From an uncultured Helcococcus sp. (GTDB lineage Bacteria; Bacillota; Clostridia; Tissierellales; Peptoniphilaceae), in NCBI GenBank assembly GCA_947253305.1, contig CAMXYZ010000002.1, forward strand, positions 1 through 38,838: 38,838 nt of DNA. The letters are read 5' to 3'. Below are positions 33,540 through 38,838 of this stretch, one piece after another. The translations under genes and the position numbers were made by a program. How positions within the stretch are numbered: the first letter of the stretch is position 1; every line of letters begins with the position of its first letter. The notes under the pieces are model-generated. The model saw only the letters and a program-made list of their open reading frames with translations, was not told where the DNA came from and searched no databases.

Positions 33540-34271
33540 ATGATAGGGGCGTTTTTTGACATAGATGGTACTCTAGCAAGAGAATCAATAATGTTAAAGC
33601 ATTTTAATAAATTAATTAAATATGGAATAATAGACGAAGAGTCCTTTATTAATAATATAAAATCAAAATATGAAGCCTTTGAAAGAAGATATGGAAGCTA
33701 CGATGATTATATTAGTGAGGTTGGAGTTGTTTACAAAGACAAGCTCGCAGGCCTACACGAATGCTTAATTCTTGAAACTGCTAAGCAAGTAATTAAAGAG
33801 GGTGGAGAACTAGTTTATAGATATACTAGGGACAGAATTAGATATCATAAAGAACAAGGACACAAAGTGTTCTTCGTATCAGGCTCACCTACCTATCTTG
33901 TTAGAATGATGGGTGAAGTATATGGGATAGATGATTGTAAAGGTACAGAGTATCTATTTGATGAAAATGGATATTTTTCAGGACAAATTGTTCAAATGTG
34001 GGACAGTGATTCTAAAACAAAAGCAATTAATGAGCTAATTGAAAAATACGATATAGATGTTGACAAATCTTATGCTTACGGCGATACAAATGGCGATTTT
34101 TCAATGTTGAAAACCATGTATAATGCAATTGCCATTAATCCATCAAATAAATTTTTAGAAATGATAAGAGAAGATGAAGATTTAAGCAAGAGAGCAAAAA
34201 TAATAGTGGAAAGAAAAGATGTTATTTACAATTTAGATGTTAATGTAGACCACTATAGTGTGAAGGAATAG
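33540..34271 (+). CDS. HAD-IB family phosphatase (SerB/CicA-like)
   Basis: The 243-residue protein has motif I FFDIDGTLARES, motif II FFVSGSPTYL, a lysine region SKTKAINEL and motif IV YAYGDTNGDFSML. The helical insertion after motif I is the C1 cap of the HAD-IB group, whose members act on phosphoserine or phospholipid-type substrates. SD AAGGAGG is six bases upstream. The stop codon abuts an IS256-like terminal sequence, so the last codons could have been altered by insertion. It is the last housekeeping-type gene before the accessory region. Confidence 0.9.
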   Translation: MIGAFFDIDGTLARESIMLKHFNKLIKYGIIDEESFINNIKSKYEAFERRYGSYDDYISEVGVVYKDKLAGLHECLILETAKQVIKEGGELVYRYTRDRIRYHKEQGHKVFFVSGSPTYLVRMMGEVYGIDDCKGTEYLFDENGYFSGQIVQMWDSDSKTKAINELIEKYDIDVDKSYAYGDTNGDFSMLKTMYNAIAINPSNKFLEMIREDEDLSKRAKIIVERKDVIYNLDVNVDHYSVKE

Positions 34272-34415
34272 AGACTGTGTAAAATTTTGTATATAGAAAC
34301 CTCCTGATTAGGATAAAGAAAAACTAATTAGGAGGAATTTTTATGACAAGAAAAAGACCAGAAACAAATGAATATCTATTGATACAAAAAAATGTATCAA
34401 CCCATACCCTTTAAT
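34272..34415 (+). mobile_element. IS256-family-like left end with truncated transposase start
   Basis: AGACTGTGTAAAATTTTGT immediately after the HAD stop codon looks like an IS256-family terminal repeat. A hairpin CCTCCTGATTAG/CTAATTAGGAGG (34300-34337) hides the SD of a short frame beginning at 34344 (MTRKRPETNEYLL), which stops after 23 codons. No transposase body and no matching right end are visible, so this is a remnant. Family naming is from memory of IS ends and not confirmed by a search. Confidence 0.5.
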
Positions 34416-34689
34416 CAGGAAATAGGTTGATACACAAAATTATTTCCAGAACCACAATGCATATCCCAGTCAAGGGTCGATTCACTTTTCCCCTTGACAG
34501 AAATATGAATTATTTGTTAATGCTATTAAGCCCTTTGAAAAATATTATTAGATTGCTTTCTTGTCACATATGTTTGACAACTCTATATGAAGTTATTAGA
34601 AGTATATGATAAAAGTTAGTATTTAGTATATAATTATCTTGAAAATATTATATATTTTTTTAGAGTATTGATATGCAAAGGGTAAGAAT
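34378..34689. other. Gene-free stretch with nested TTGATAC inverted repeats
   Basis: This stretch of about 310 bases has no supported gene. TTGATACA (34378) and TGTATCAA (34393) are inverted, and GTATCAACC (34394-34402) again pairs with GGTTGATAC (34425-34433). A CAAGGG/CCCTTG pair lies near 34473-34497. The rest is AT-rich. It is probably debris between mobile-element remnants. Confidence 0.4.
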
Positions 34690-35103
34690 ATGAAGAAGAA
34701 AAGTATTTCAATAATTATAGTAATTTTATTTATATCATTGCTATTATATATTGCAGGTAATATTAAATATAGTGATAAAAATAATTTTCAGGACAGATGG
34801 GAAATAGAATTACCTAAGAAATGGACTGTAGAAGAAATATATTCAGATTTAGGATTTACTGGAGATGGGTATAGAATAATTAAATTAGATACCAAAGTAG
34901 AAAATTTAGAAAAGGAAATTAAAAAAGATATAAAAAAAGAAAAAGTATTTTCAGATTTTATAGATGAAATATTAGAAAAATCTAAATTAGATATAGGAAA
35001 TCTAGAATATATTGGAATAATAGAAAGAGTAGATGGAGATATATTAGCACTAACATATAATGATATAGATAAATGCTATTATCTTTTTGAAGATATAAAA
35101 TAA
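34690..35103 (+). CDS. Small membrane-anchored protein, unknown family
   Basis: This 137-residue protein starts MKKKSISIIIVILFISLLLY, a basic N-terminus and one hydrophobic segment (about 5-23) that could be an uncleaved anchor or signal peptide; there is no lipobox. The remainder is acidic/lysine-rich and predicted soluble and outside the cell (FQDRWEIELPKKWTVEEIYS and on to DIDKCYYLFEDIK). I do not recognise a family. The SD is weak (AAAGGG). It is even more AT-rich than its neighbours to the left and sits between two insertion sequences, which suggests transfer. Confidence 0.65.
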   Translation: MKKKSISIIIVILFISLLLYIAGNIKYSDKNNFQDRWEIELPKKWTVEEIYSDLGFTGDGYRIIKLDTKVENLEKEIKKDIKKEKVFSDFIDEILEKSKLDIGNLEYIGIIERVDGDILALTYNDIDKCYYLFEDIK

Positions 35104-35202
35104 GGCGTAACCCTTAATTAGGAAGACTAGCTTCAAGGAGGTTAACTACGACCTCTATCTATACAATTATTATCCCATAAGAAAGTGCGATTGAGAATAA
35201 AA

Positions 35203-35221
35203 TGTAGTATTTATTACTACA
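35203..35221. promoter_or_regulatory. Palindrome upstream of the IS30-split mini-ORF
   Basis: TGTAGTA and TACTACA are perfect inverted arms separated by five bases, 23 bp ahead of the mini-ORF start. It could be an operator; no regulator can be assigned. Confidence 0.35.
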
Positions 35222-35270
35222 ACTACATTATACGAGGAGTTTATATGAATGATGAATTGCAAATAATATT

Positions 35271-36290
35271 GCGACACTTAGATCAAACTAAGTTCGTGCA
35301 TAAATAAATCAAATGGAGTTTGATATTCTAGACATTTTCTAGGTCTGGTATTAAGCTCCATTAAGTTTTTAATTAGCTCATTAACAGATATTTTAGATAA
35401 GTCTGTCTTCTTGGGATAATATTCTCTCAATAAACCATTAGAATTTTCATTACTACCTCTTTGCCATGCTGAATATGCATCAGCAAAGTAAAAATTTATT
35501 CCCCTTTTTTCACCCTCTTCATAACAAGCGAATTCCTTTCCTCTATCAGATGTGAAAGTCTTTAAAGCTTCTAATGGTAAAGATTTTATTAGCTTATCAA
35601 TTGCTCCTAACATCGAACTTTTACTTCGATCTAGCATAGGTAAGGCTATGTAGAATCTAGTTTTTCTTTCTACAAATGTTGCCAGGCAACCTTTACTTTT
35701 ACCTCTAGATGACACAATTGTATCTAATTCCCAATGACCAAAAATATCCCTTTTTTTGACTTCTTTCGGTCTTTTAGCTATTGATTTACCAATGTTAAAC
35801 CTACTTCTTGTTTCTTTGGTTTTTCTTGATTTTCCTTTTCTTCTTAATTTTGAAATATCAAAATCTATAATTCCTGAGTAAATCCAATTATATATTGTCT
35901 TAAAGCTGACAATACCTTTAACTACAGTGTTTGCTATTTGCTCAGGAGACCATTTCTTATTAAGTTTTTCAGATATTGTTTTGGTAAGCTTATCTTCGGA
36001 TTTAGGTTTTCTCCCTTTAGATTTTGATTTTTTAATTTTATCTTTTTGAGCATAGATAGCTTCGTATTTATTAGCACACCTTTTTAATTCTCTAGATATT
36101 GTGGAATGATGAAAACCTAAAATTTTTGCTATTCTTCTAGAAGAATAGCCTTCTTTACTTAGTACCTCTATCTTATTTCTTTCATTTATAGTAAGATGTT
36201 TATAACTCATATTAATCTCCGTGTGTGTTTTGTCGTTATTAACATTTTACACGAAGTTAGTATGGGTTTTCTATTTTATTCTAGTGTCGC
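35271..36290 (-). mobile_element. Complete IS30-family insertion sequence
   Basis: The 1,020-bp element is bounded by GCGACACT and AGTGTCGC and flanked by a 3-bp direct repeat ATT (35268-35270 and 36291-36293), as expected for IS30. The inner parts of the terminal repeats share ACTAAG/CTTCGTG sequence at different distances from the tip (28 versus 41 bases), so the ends are not the same length. One intact transposase gene is on the minus strand. The element looks recent: intact ORF, intact target duplication. Confidence 0.88.
35278..36210 (-). CDS. IS30-family transposase
   Basis: The 310-residue protein has an N-terminal HTH (MSYKHLTINERNKIEVLSKE, then GYSSRRIAKILGFHHSTISR) as in IS30 transposases, and a DDE integrase core: WELDTIVS (first Asp), FTSDRGKEF (second Asp) and the SNENSNGLLREYYPKKTD segment with the catalytic Glu. 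Length is slightly below the usual 320-380. The gene ends inside the left terminal repeat. There is no sign of frameshift, so it should be active. Confidence 0.95.
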   Translation of the reverse strand: MSYKHLTINERNKIEVLSKEGYSSRRIAKILGFHHSTISRELKRCANKYEAIYAQKDKIKKSKSKGRKPKSEDKLTKTISEKLNKKWSPEQIANTVVKGIVSFKTIYNWIYSGIIDFDISKLRRKGKSRKTKETRSRFNIGKSIAKRPKEVKKRDIFGHWELDTIVSSRGKSKGCLATFVERKTRFYIALPMLDRSKSSMLGAIDKLIKSLPLEALKTFTSDRGKEFACYEEGEKRGINFYFADAYSAWQRGSNENSNGLLREYYPKKTDLSKISVNELIKNLMELNTRPRKCLEYQTPFDLFMHELSLI

Positions 36291-36293
36291 ATT

Positions 36294-36583
36294 TAATTTT
36301 ATAACTTATCATATTAAAAAAATTAAAAATTTTTAAATTATCAAATAATAGAGATTATAGTAAAAAGCATTAATTTTTGATAAAAGAATAAAAACTTGAT
36401 AAAATACGAGATTAAATAGATTTATATAGAAAAATTGTATTTATTATATTCCTATATATGACAATATTTTTTTCTTAATCAATAATTATTGTATTATATA
36501 GTTACAGAAAACAAAGATAAGCAAATAGCTTACAAGGAGGTATTGATAACGATTAAATATTGTAAATACTGAAAGGAGAATAT
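36294..36583 (+). other. AT-rich leader region of the peptide array
   Basis: About 290 bases without a gene except the tail of the split mini-ORF. Near-repeats ATTGTATTTATTATAT (36434) and ATTGTATTATATA (36488) and a small hairpin TAAGC/GCTTA (36518-36532) precede an orphan SD AAGGAGG (36534-36540) that has no good start codon behind it. A -10-like TATTAT lies at 36492-36497 but there is no fitting -35, as might be expected for an activator-dependent promoter. Confidence 0.45.
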
Positions 36584-36682
36584 ATGAAAAACAAAAAAAA
36601 GAAGATCATTGAAGTTAAAATATATCCAAAATTTGAGATAGTAACCAAAGATAAAAATAAAATCATAGTATTGTTTAAATAA
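36584..36682 (+). CDS. Lysine-rich 32-residue peptide, first cassette of the array
   Basis: ATG at 36584 follows SD GAAAGGAG. The peptide begins MKNKKKKIIEVKIYPKFE and ends NKIIVLFK, with about eleven lysines and no cysteine. It ends two bases before the SD of the next cassette begins, so it is in the same transcript. It lacks the NQLQ leader of the later three but has the same length (32) and a C-terminal hydrophobic run closed by Lys. No family is recognised. Its reality is supported by SD strength and position rather than by conservation. Confidence 0.6.
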   Translation: MKNKKKKIIEVKIYPKFEIVTKDKNKIIVLFK

Positions 36683-36692
36683 GGAGGAGAAT

Positions 36693-36791
36693 ATGAATCA
36701 ATTACAAAGGTTAAACAATTTACCACAAGCAGAAGCAGAATTAAGCAAGTGGATTATTACCTTTTATTGTCCAATTAAAAGAACTAATTAA
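36693..36791 (+). CDS. Putative signalling or effector peptide, copy 1 (NQLQ...FYCPIK)
   Basis: This 32-codon gene has an excellent SD (AAGGAGGAGAAT-ATG). The product starts MNQLQRLNNLPQAEAELSK, continues WIITFYCPIKRTN and has one cysteine (C26) followed by Pro-Ile-Lys. It has a polar, amphipathic N-terminal half and a hydrophobic C-terminal half beginning at W20, the layout of a leader plus mature peptide. It is homologous to copies at 36829 (decayed) and 36963. With an Rgg-type regulator gene downstream, it may be a pheromone or regulated peptide product (inference). Confidence 0.75.
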   Translation: MNQLQRLNNLPQAEAELSKWIITFYCPIKRTN

Positions 36792-36828
36792 TTAATATTA
36801 ATAAGGAACATAATAAAGGAGGGACAAT

Positions 36829-36918
36829 ATGAATCAATTACAAAGGTTAAATAATTTTCCTTAAGCAGAAGCAGAATTAAGCAAGTGGATTATTACTTTT
36901 TTGTTCAATAAAAAGTAA
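36829..36918 (+). pseudogene. Putative peptide gene, copy 2, inactivated by a stop codon
   Basis: This cassette is almost identical in DNA to copy 1 through the first 23 codons, with SD AAAGGAGGGACAAT-ATG. CAA for Gln12 has become TAA (36862-36864), so only 11 residues (MNQLQRLNNFP) would be made. After the stop the old frame still reads AEAELSKWIITF, then a deletion removes the Cys-Pro-Ile motif and the frame ends at 36918. It is a recent tandem duplicate that has decayed. Confidence 0.8.
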
Positions 36919-36962
36919 TAATTAATTAATATGAACAAATAATATAATGAAAGGAGGAGAAT

Positions 36963-37061
36963 GTGAATCAATTACAAAAGTTAAATAAATTACCAGGGAA
37001 TGAAAGGGATTTATCAGCAATTATAATAACGCTATTTTGTCCAATTAAGGTAGTTAAATAA
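36963..37061 (+). CDS. Putative signalling or effector peptide, copy 3 (NQLQ...LFCPIK)
   Basis: This cassette has 32 codons with SD AAAGGAGGAGAAT. The start is GTG, because the ATG of the sister copies has changed by one base; an out-of-phase ATG-TGA now overlaps it. The product starts (V/M)NQLQKLNKLPGNERDLSA and continues IIITLFCPIKVVK. Compared with copy 1 both the NQLQxLNxLP leader and the LSx-IIT-x-(F)-CPIK core are kept while the middle differs, which is the pattern of selection on leader and core. It is the last cassette before a strong terminator. Confidence 0.75.
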   Translation: MNQLQKLNKLPGNERDLSAIIITLFCPIKVVK

Positions 37062-37100
37062 CTATCATTATAGAAGACGATATGATTATTATTTATAATT

Positions 37101-37123
37101 AAGGTGACCCCATAAAATTGGAC
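37101..37123. other. Possible IS3/IS150-type terminal sequence (solo end)
   Basis: GTGACCCCATAAAATTGGAC resembles the TGACCCC...TTGGAC ends common in IS150-group elements. No transposase and no partner end are nearby, so it is at best a remnant. Confidence 0.3.
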
Positions 37124-37126
37124 CTA

Positions 37127-37165
37127 ATACCAGAGTAAGCATTAAGGCTTATTCTGGTATTTTTT
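37127..37165 (+). terminator. Strong terminator after the peptide array
   Basis: ATACCAGAGTAAGC and GCTTATTCTGGTAT form a 14-bp stem with one wobble around ATTAAG, then six T. It closes the peptide transcript. Confidence 0.9.
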
Positions 37166-37211
37166 GTTAACTTTAGTGAGTTGAGTGAACGTAAGTGAAC
37201 GAAACAATAAA

Positions 37212-37230
37212 CCACCTGCTATGCAGGTGG
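37212..37230 (+). repeat. Left-end hairpin of the IS200-type element
   Basis: CCACCTGC-TAT-GCAGGTGG is a perfect 8-bp stem, the type of structure TnpA recognises at the left end. Confidence 0.75.
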
Positions 37231-37264
37231 AGGACATAGAGCTTTAGCTTCAAGCACCAAAAAA

Positions 37265-37316
37265 TCCTCCTTGATGTATAATTGTGATAATCACATGCAC
37301 AATTCAAAAAGGAGGA
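37265..37316 (+). promoter_or_regulatory. RBS-sequestering hairpin in the tnpA leader
   Basis: TCCTCCTT (37265-37272) pairs with AAGGAGGA (37309-37316), the tnpA SD, and an inner ATTGTG (37281) pairs with CACAAT (37298). In IS200 such a leader structure limits transposase translation; the same role is likely here. Confidence 0.75.
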
Positions 37317-37320
37317 TGTT

Positions 37321-37800
37321 CTGGATAAGAATAGTTTATCACATACTAAATGGAGATGTAAGTACCATATAGTATTTGCACCAAAATATAGAAGACAAAT
37401 AATATATGGTAAATTAAGAAAAGATATAGGAAGTATACTTAGAGAACTATGCTCACGAAAAGGGATAAAAATAATAGAAGCTGAATTATGTCCTGATCAT
37501 GTACACATGCTTATTGAGATACCACCGAAATACAGTGTATCACAAATAATGGGATACCTGAAAGGAAAAAGTTCATTAATAATATTTGATAGGCATGCAA
37601 ACTTAAAATATAAATATGGAAATAGAAATTTCTGGTGTCGAGGATATTATGTGGATACAGTAGGACGTAATGAAAAGAAAATAAAAGAATATATACAGAA
37701 TCAGCTAAAAGAAGATTATTATGCTGATCAAATAAGTATGAAAGAGTATATGTACTATCTACGGGAAAGAAAAAAAGAAGCTACTTTTAGTATCAGTTGA
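37321..37800 (+). CDS. IS200/IS605-family transposase TnpA
   Basis: This is a Y1 transposase of 159 residues if read from the CTG at 37321 (LDKNSLSHTKWRCKYHIVFA). Colinearity with the family begins there, the SD GGAGG is five bases upstream, and no in-frame ATG occurs until 37507, which would remove the catalytic His. The HUH motif is in CPDHVHMLIEI and the catalytic Tyr in KIKEYIQNQL. The usual ATG has apparently changed to CTG, which may lower expression. Otherwise the protein looks intact. Confidence 0.85.
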   Translation: MDKNSLSHTKWRCKYHIVFAPKYRRQIIYGKLRKDIGSILRELCSRKGIKIIEAELCPDHVHMLIEIPPKYSVSQIMGYLKGKSSLIIFDRHANLKYKYGNRNFWCRGYYVDTVGRNEKKIKEYIQNQLKEDYYADQISMKEYMYYLRERKKEATFSIS

Positions 37801-37878
37801 GAGTTTAACTCATTAGATAGATATTCAATGTACATAAACGTGAATATTAGGAAAATCTTCTCATAGAGATAAAGAAAA

Positions 37879-37897
37879 CCACCAGCTAAATTGGTGG
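37879..37897 (+). repeat. Right-end hairpin of the IS200-type element
   Basis: CCACCA-GCTAAAT-TGGTGG is a 6-bp stem downstream of tnpA, with an arm related to the left-end hairpin. Confidence 0.7.
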
Positions 37898-37972
37898 ATA
37901 TAATTTGAATGAAAAACTATATTTTGATATAATTATAGAAATTTATTACTAATAATAAATAAGGAGGAGATT

Positions 37973-38838
37973 ATGTCAAAACCACTTGGAGCAACATTTA
38001 AGAAAATTAGGATAGGAAAGAAAATGTCTCTTAGGGATGTTTCAGGAGACTATTTATCAGTTTCGTTTCTTTCCAAATTTGAAAGAGGAGAATCGGAAAT
38101 AACTATTTCTAGATTATTGATGTTGTTAGAAAATTTAAATGTATCGATAGAAGAGTTTTATAAATTATCAACTGAAGAAACTCCAAGTAAATTAGACCTA
38201 CTGATTTCTAAGACTAGCCAGGCATATTATAATAATAATATTCTGGCCCTTAGAAAATATAAAAGTGATGAACTAGAAAAATATGAAAAGACAGAAACAT
38301 CCATGCATCTGTATAATTCAATTATGATAGAGGCATTTATTTGTTCTATAAATAATGAAAAGATAGATGAAGAAAGCTCTAAAATCCTTGCGGATTATTT
38401 GTTTGGTGTTGAATACTGGGGAAAATATGAACTTATGTTATTGGGAAATTCAATGTCAGTTCTGCCTGTGAATACTCTTAAATTATTGGTTGATGAAATC
38501 ACAAAAAAGACAAGGCTTTTTGGGAGTATTGATGAAAATTATATAGCAAAAATAACATTACTAATAAATGCGGCCTATACATGTATATACTTAGATGATC
38601 TGGATAGTTCGAAAAAATATTTAGATCAGTTGTCAGATATGACAATACCAGATAGATTATTATATGAAAAATTTGAAATTCAATTTGCTAAAGGATTATA
38701 TAATATTAAGTCAGGTAATATTGAATTAGGTACAAATGAGATAGAAAATCTGTTTTTGGCACTAAAAATAATAGGCTCTGAACAACTTTTAATAGCCAGA
38801 GAGGAAGCTTATAAACAGATAATAAATTCCTATATATG
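37973..38838 (+). CDS. Rgg-family transcriptional regulator (3' end beyond window)
   Basis: ATG at 37973 has SD AAGGAGGAG. The open frame runs 288 codons to the window edge. The N-terminal XRE-type HTH (about 1-64) reads GATFKKIRIGKKMSLRDVS, then FLSKFERGESEITISRLLML and VSIEEFY, the Rgg/GadR/MutR signature. The rest is an all-helical TPR-like domain (about 70-288), which in Rgg proteins binds a short imported peptide. Rgg proteins are about 280-300 residues, so little is missing. It lies on the same strand as the peptide array, which it probably senses or controls (inference); an IS200-type element now separates them. Confidence 0.88.
   Translation, partial: MSKPLGATFKKIRIGKKMSLRDVSGDYLSVSFLSKFERGESEITISRLLMLLENLNVSIEEFYKLSTEETPSKLDLLISKTSQAYYNNNILALRKYKSDELEKYEKTETSMHLYNSIMIEAFICSINNEKIDEESSKILADYLFGVEYWGKYELMLLGNSMSVLPVNTLKLLVDEITKKTRLFGSIDENYIAKITLLINAAYTCIYLDDLDSSKKYLDQLSDMTIPDRLLYEKFEIQFAKGLYNIKSGNIELGTNEIENLFLALKIIGSEQLLIAREEAYKQIINSYI

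Larger units (their letters stand above)
35245..36336 (+). pseudogene. 22-codon peptide ORF split by the IS30-family element
   Basis: ATG at 35245 has a good SD (CGAGGAG, seven bases away). The frame runs eight codons (MNDELQII) to the IS30 element. If the element and one ATT target copy are removed, the frame continues from 36294 (FNFITYHIKKIKNF) and stops at 36334-36336. The product would be a short amphipathic, basic-ended peptide. It resembles neither a known family nor, convincingly, the peptides at 36693-37061. It could be a chance ORF. Confidence 0.4.
36693..37061 (+). repeat. Tandem array of three ~135-bp peptide cassettes
   Basis: Start codons at 36693, 36829 and 36963 are 136 and 134 bp apart. 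Each unit contains an SD, a peptide frame and an AT-rich spacer with ATTAATTAATAT or similar. Units one and two are nearly identical; unit three is diverged, showing at least two duplication events. Confidence 0.8.
37166..37910 (+). mobile_element. IS200/IS605-type element (single tnpA)
   Basis: An intact tnpA frame lies between two subterminal hairpins (37212-37230 and 37879-37897), without inverted terminal repeats, as in the IS200/IS605 family that moves as single-stranded DNA. There is no tnpB. Exact ends are not certain; the left end is close after the peptide-array terminator and the right end a few bases after the second hairpin. It separates the peptide array from the Rgg gene. Confidence 0.8.

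Noticed and set aside
34427..34609. Sixty-codon frame with TTG start
   Set aside because: It has no SD, begins inside an inverted repeat, matches no family I know and lies in element debris.
36543..36572. Nine-codon frame TTG...TGA after an AAGGAGG
   Set aside because: Only two bases separate SD and TTG, too few for initiation; kept only as an orphan SD remark.
36693..37061. CRISPR-like reading of the ~135-bp repeats
   Set aside because: Units contain conserved SDs and reading frames; there are no short identical repeats with unique spacers.
36693..37061. AgrD-type cyclic pheromone precursors
   Set aside because: Only six residues follow the cysteine, there is no acidic C-terminal recognition tail, and no AgrB-like protease is in the window.

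Overview
The window is AT-rich DNA from a low-GC Gram-positive anaerobe. Strong GGAGG ribosome binding sites, a ctsR-mcsA-clpC-radA cluster, CarD next to a YacL-type PIN/TRAM protein, ThiT under a TPP riboswitch, and a YtrA-type GntR/ABC operon fit Firmicutes. The combination looks most like the Peptoniphilaceae/Tissierellia group (Parvimonas, Helcococcus, Anaerococcus and relatives). That placement is an inference from gene content, not a measured identity.

Positions 1-34271 are ordinary chromosomal housekeeping: three tRNA genes (Asn partial, Leu, initiator Met); an EF-G-like GTPase; a DUF697 GTPase; a minus-strand pyruvate formate-lyase cluster (split PFL, activase, Crp/Fnr regulator) with a perfect TGTGA-N6-TCACA palindrome upstream; an AIM24 protein; ctsR-mcsA-clpC-radA without mcsB; a GntR-ABC operon; a cyclophilin lipoprotein; TPP riboswitch-thiT; carD-PIN/TRAM-DUF1002; rplY; a purine permease; an RNA methyltransferase, PAS-PP2C phosphatase, pgi, PgpA-like and RNase H run; mscL; a D,D-carboxypeptidase and HAD phosphatase; a PAP2 protein; TPR-map-membrane protein-HAD.

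From 34272 to the right edge the DNA becomes accessory. There is an IS256-like end abutting a stop codon, an orphan membrane-anchored protein, a complete IS30-family element (1,020 bp, ATT target duplication) that splits a tiny ORF, a tandem array of short peptide genes, an IS200/IS605-type element, and an Rgg-family regulator running off the edge.

The most interesting candidate system is 36584-38838. Four strong-SD peptide cassettes, three of them homologous with about 135 bp spacing and a shared C-terminal hydrophobic-Cys-Pro-Ile-Lys motif, end in a terminator and are followed on the same strand by an Rgg/RRNPP-type receptor gene. An IS200-type element sits between the two parts. This looks like a multi-peptide Rgg signalling or peptide-production locus that standard ORF callers would miss, because each peptide is only 32 residues long. 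Its function is inferred. Second in interest is the PFL split exactly before its glycyl-radical domain, sharing a cluster with a cysteine-free Crp/Fnr protein and a matching operator.
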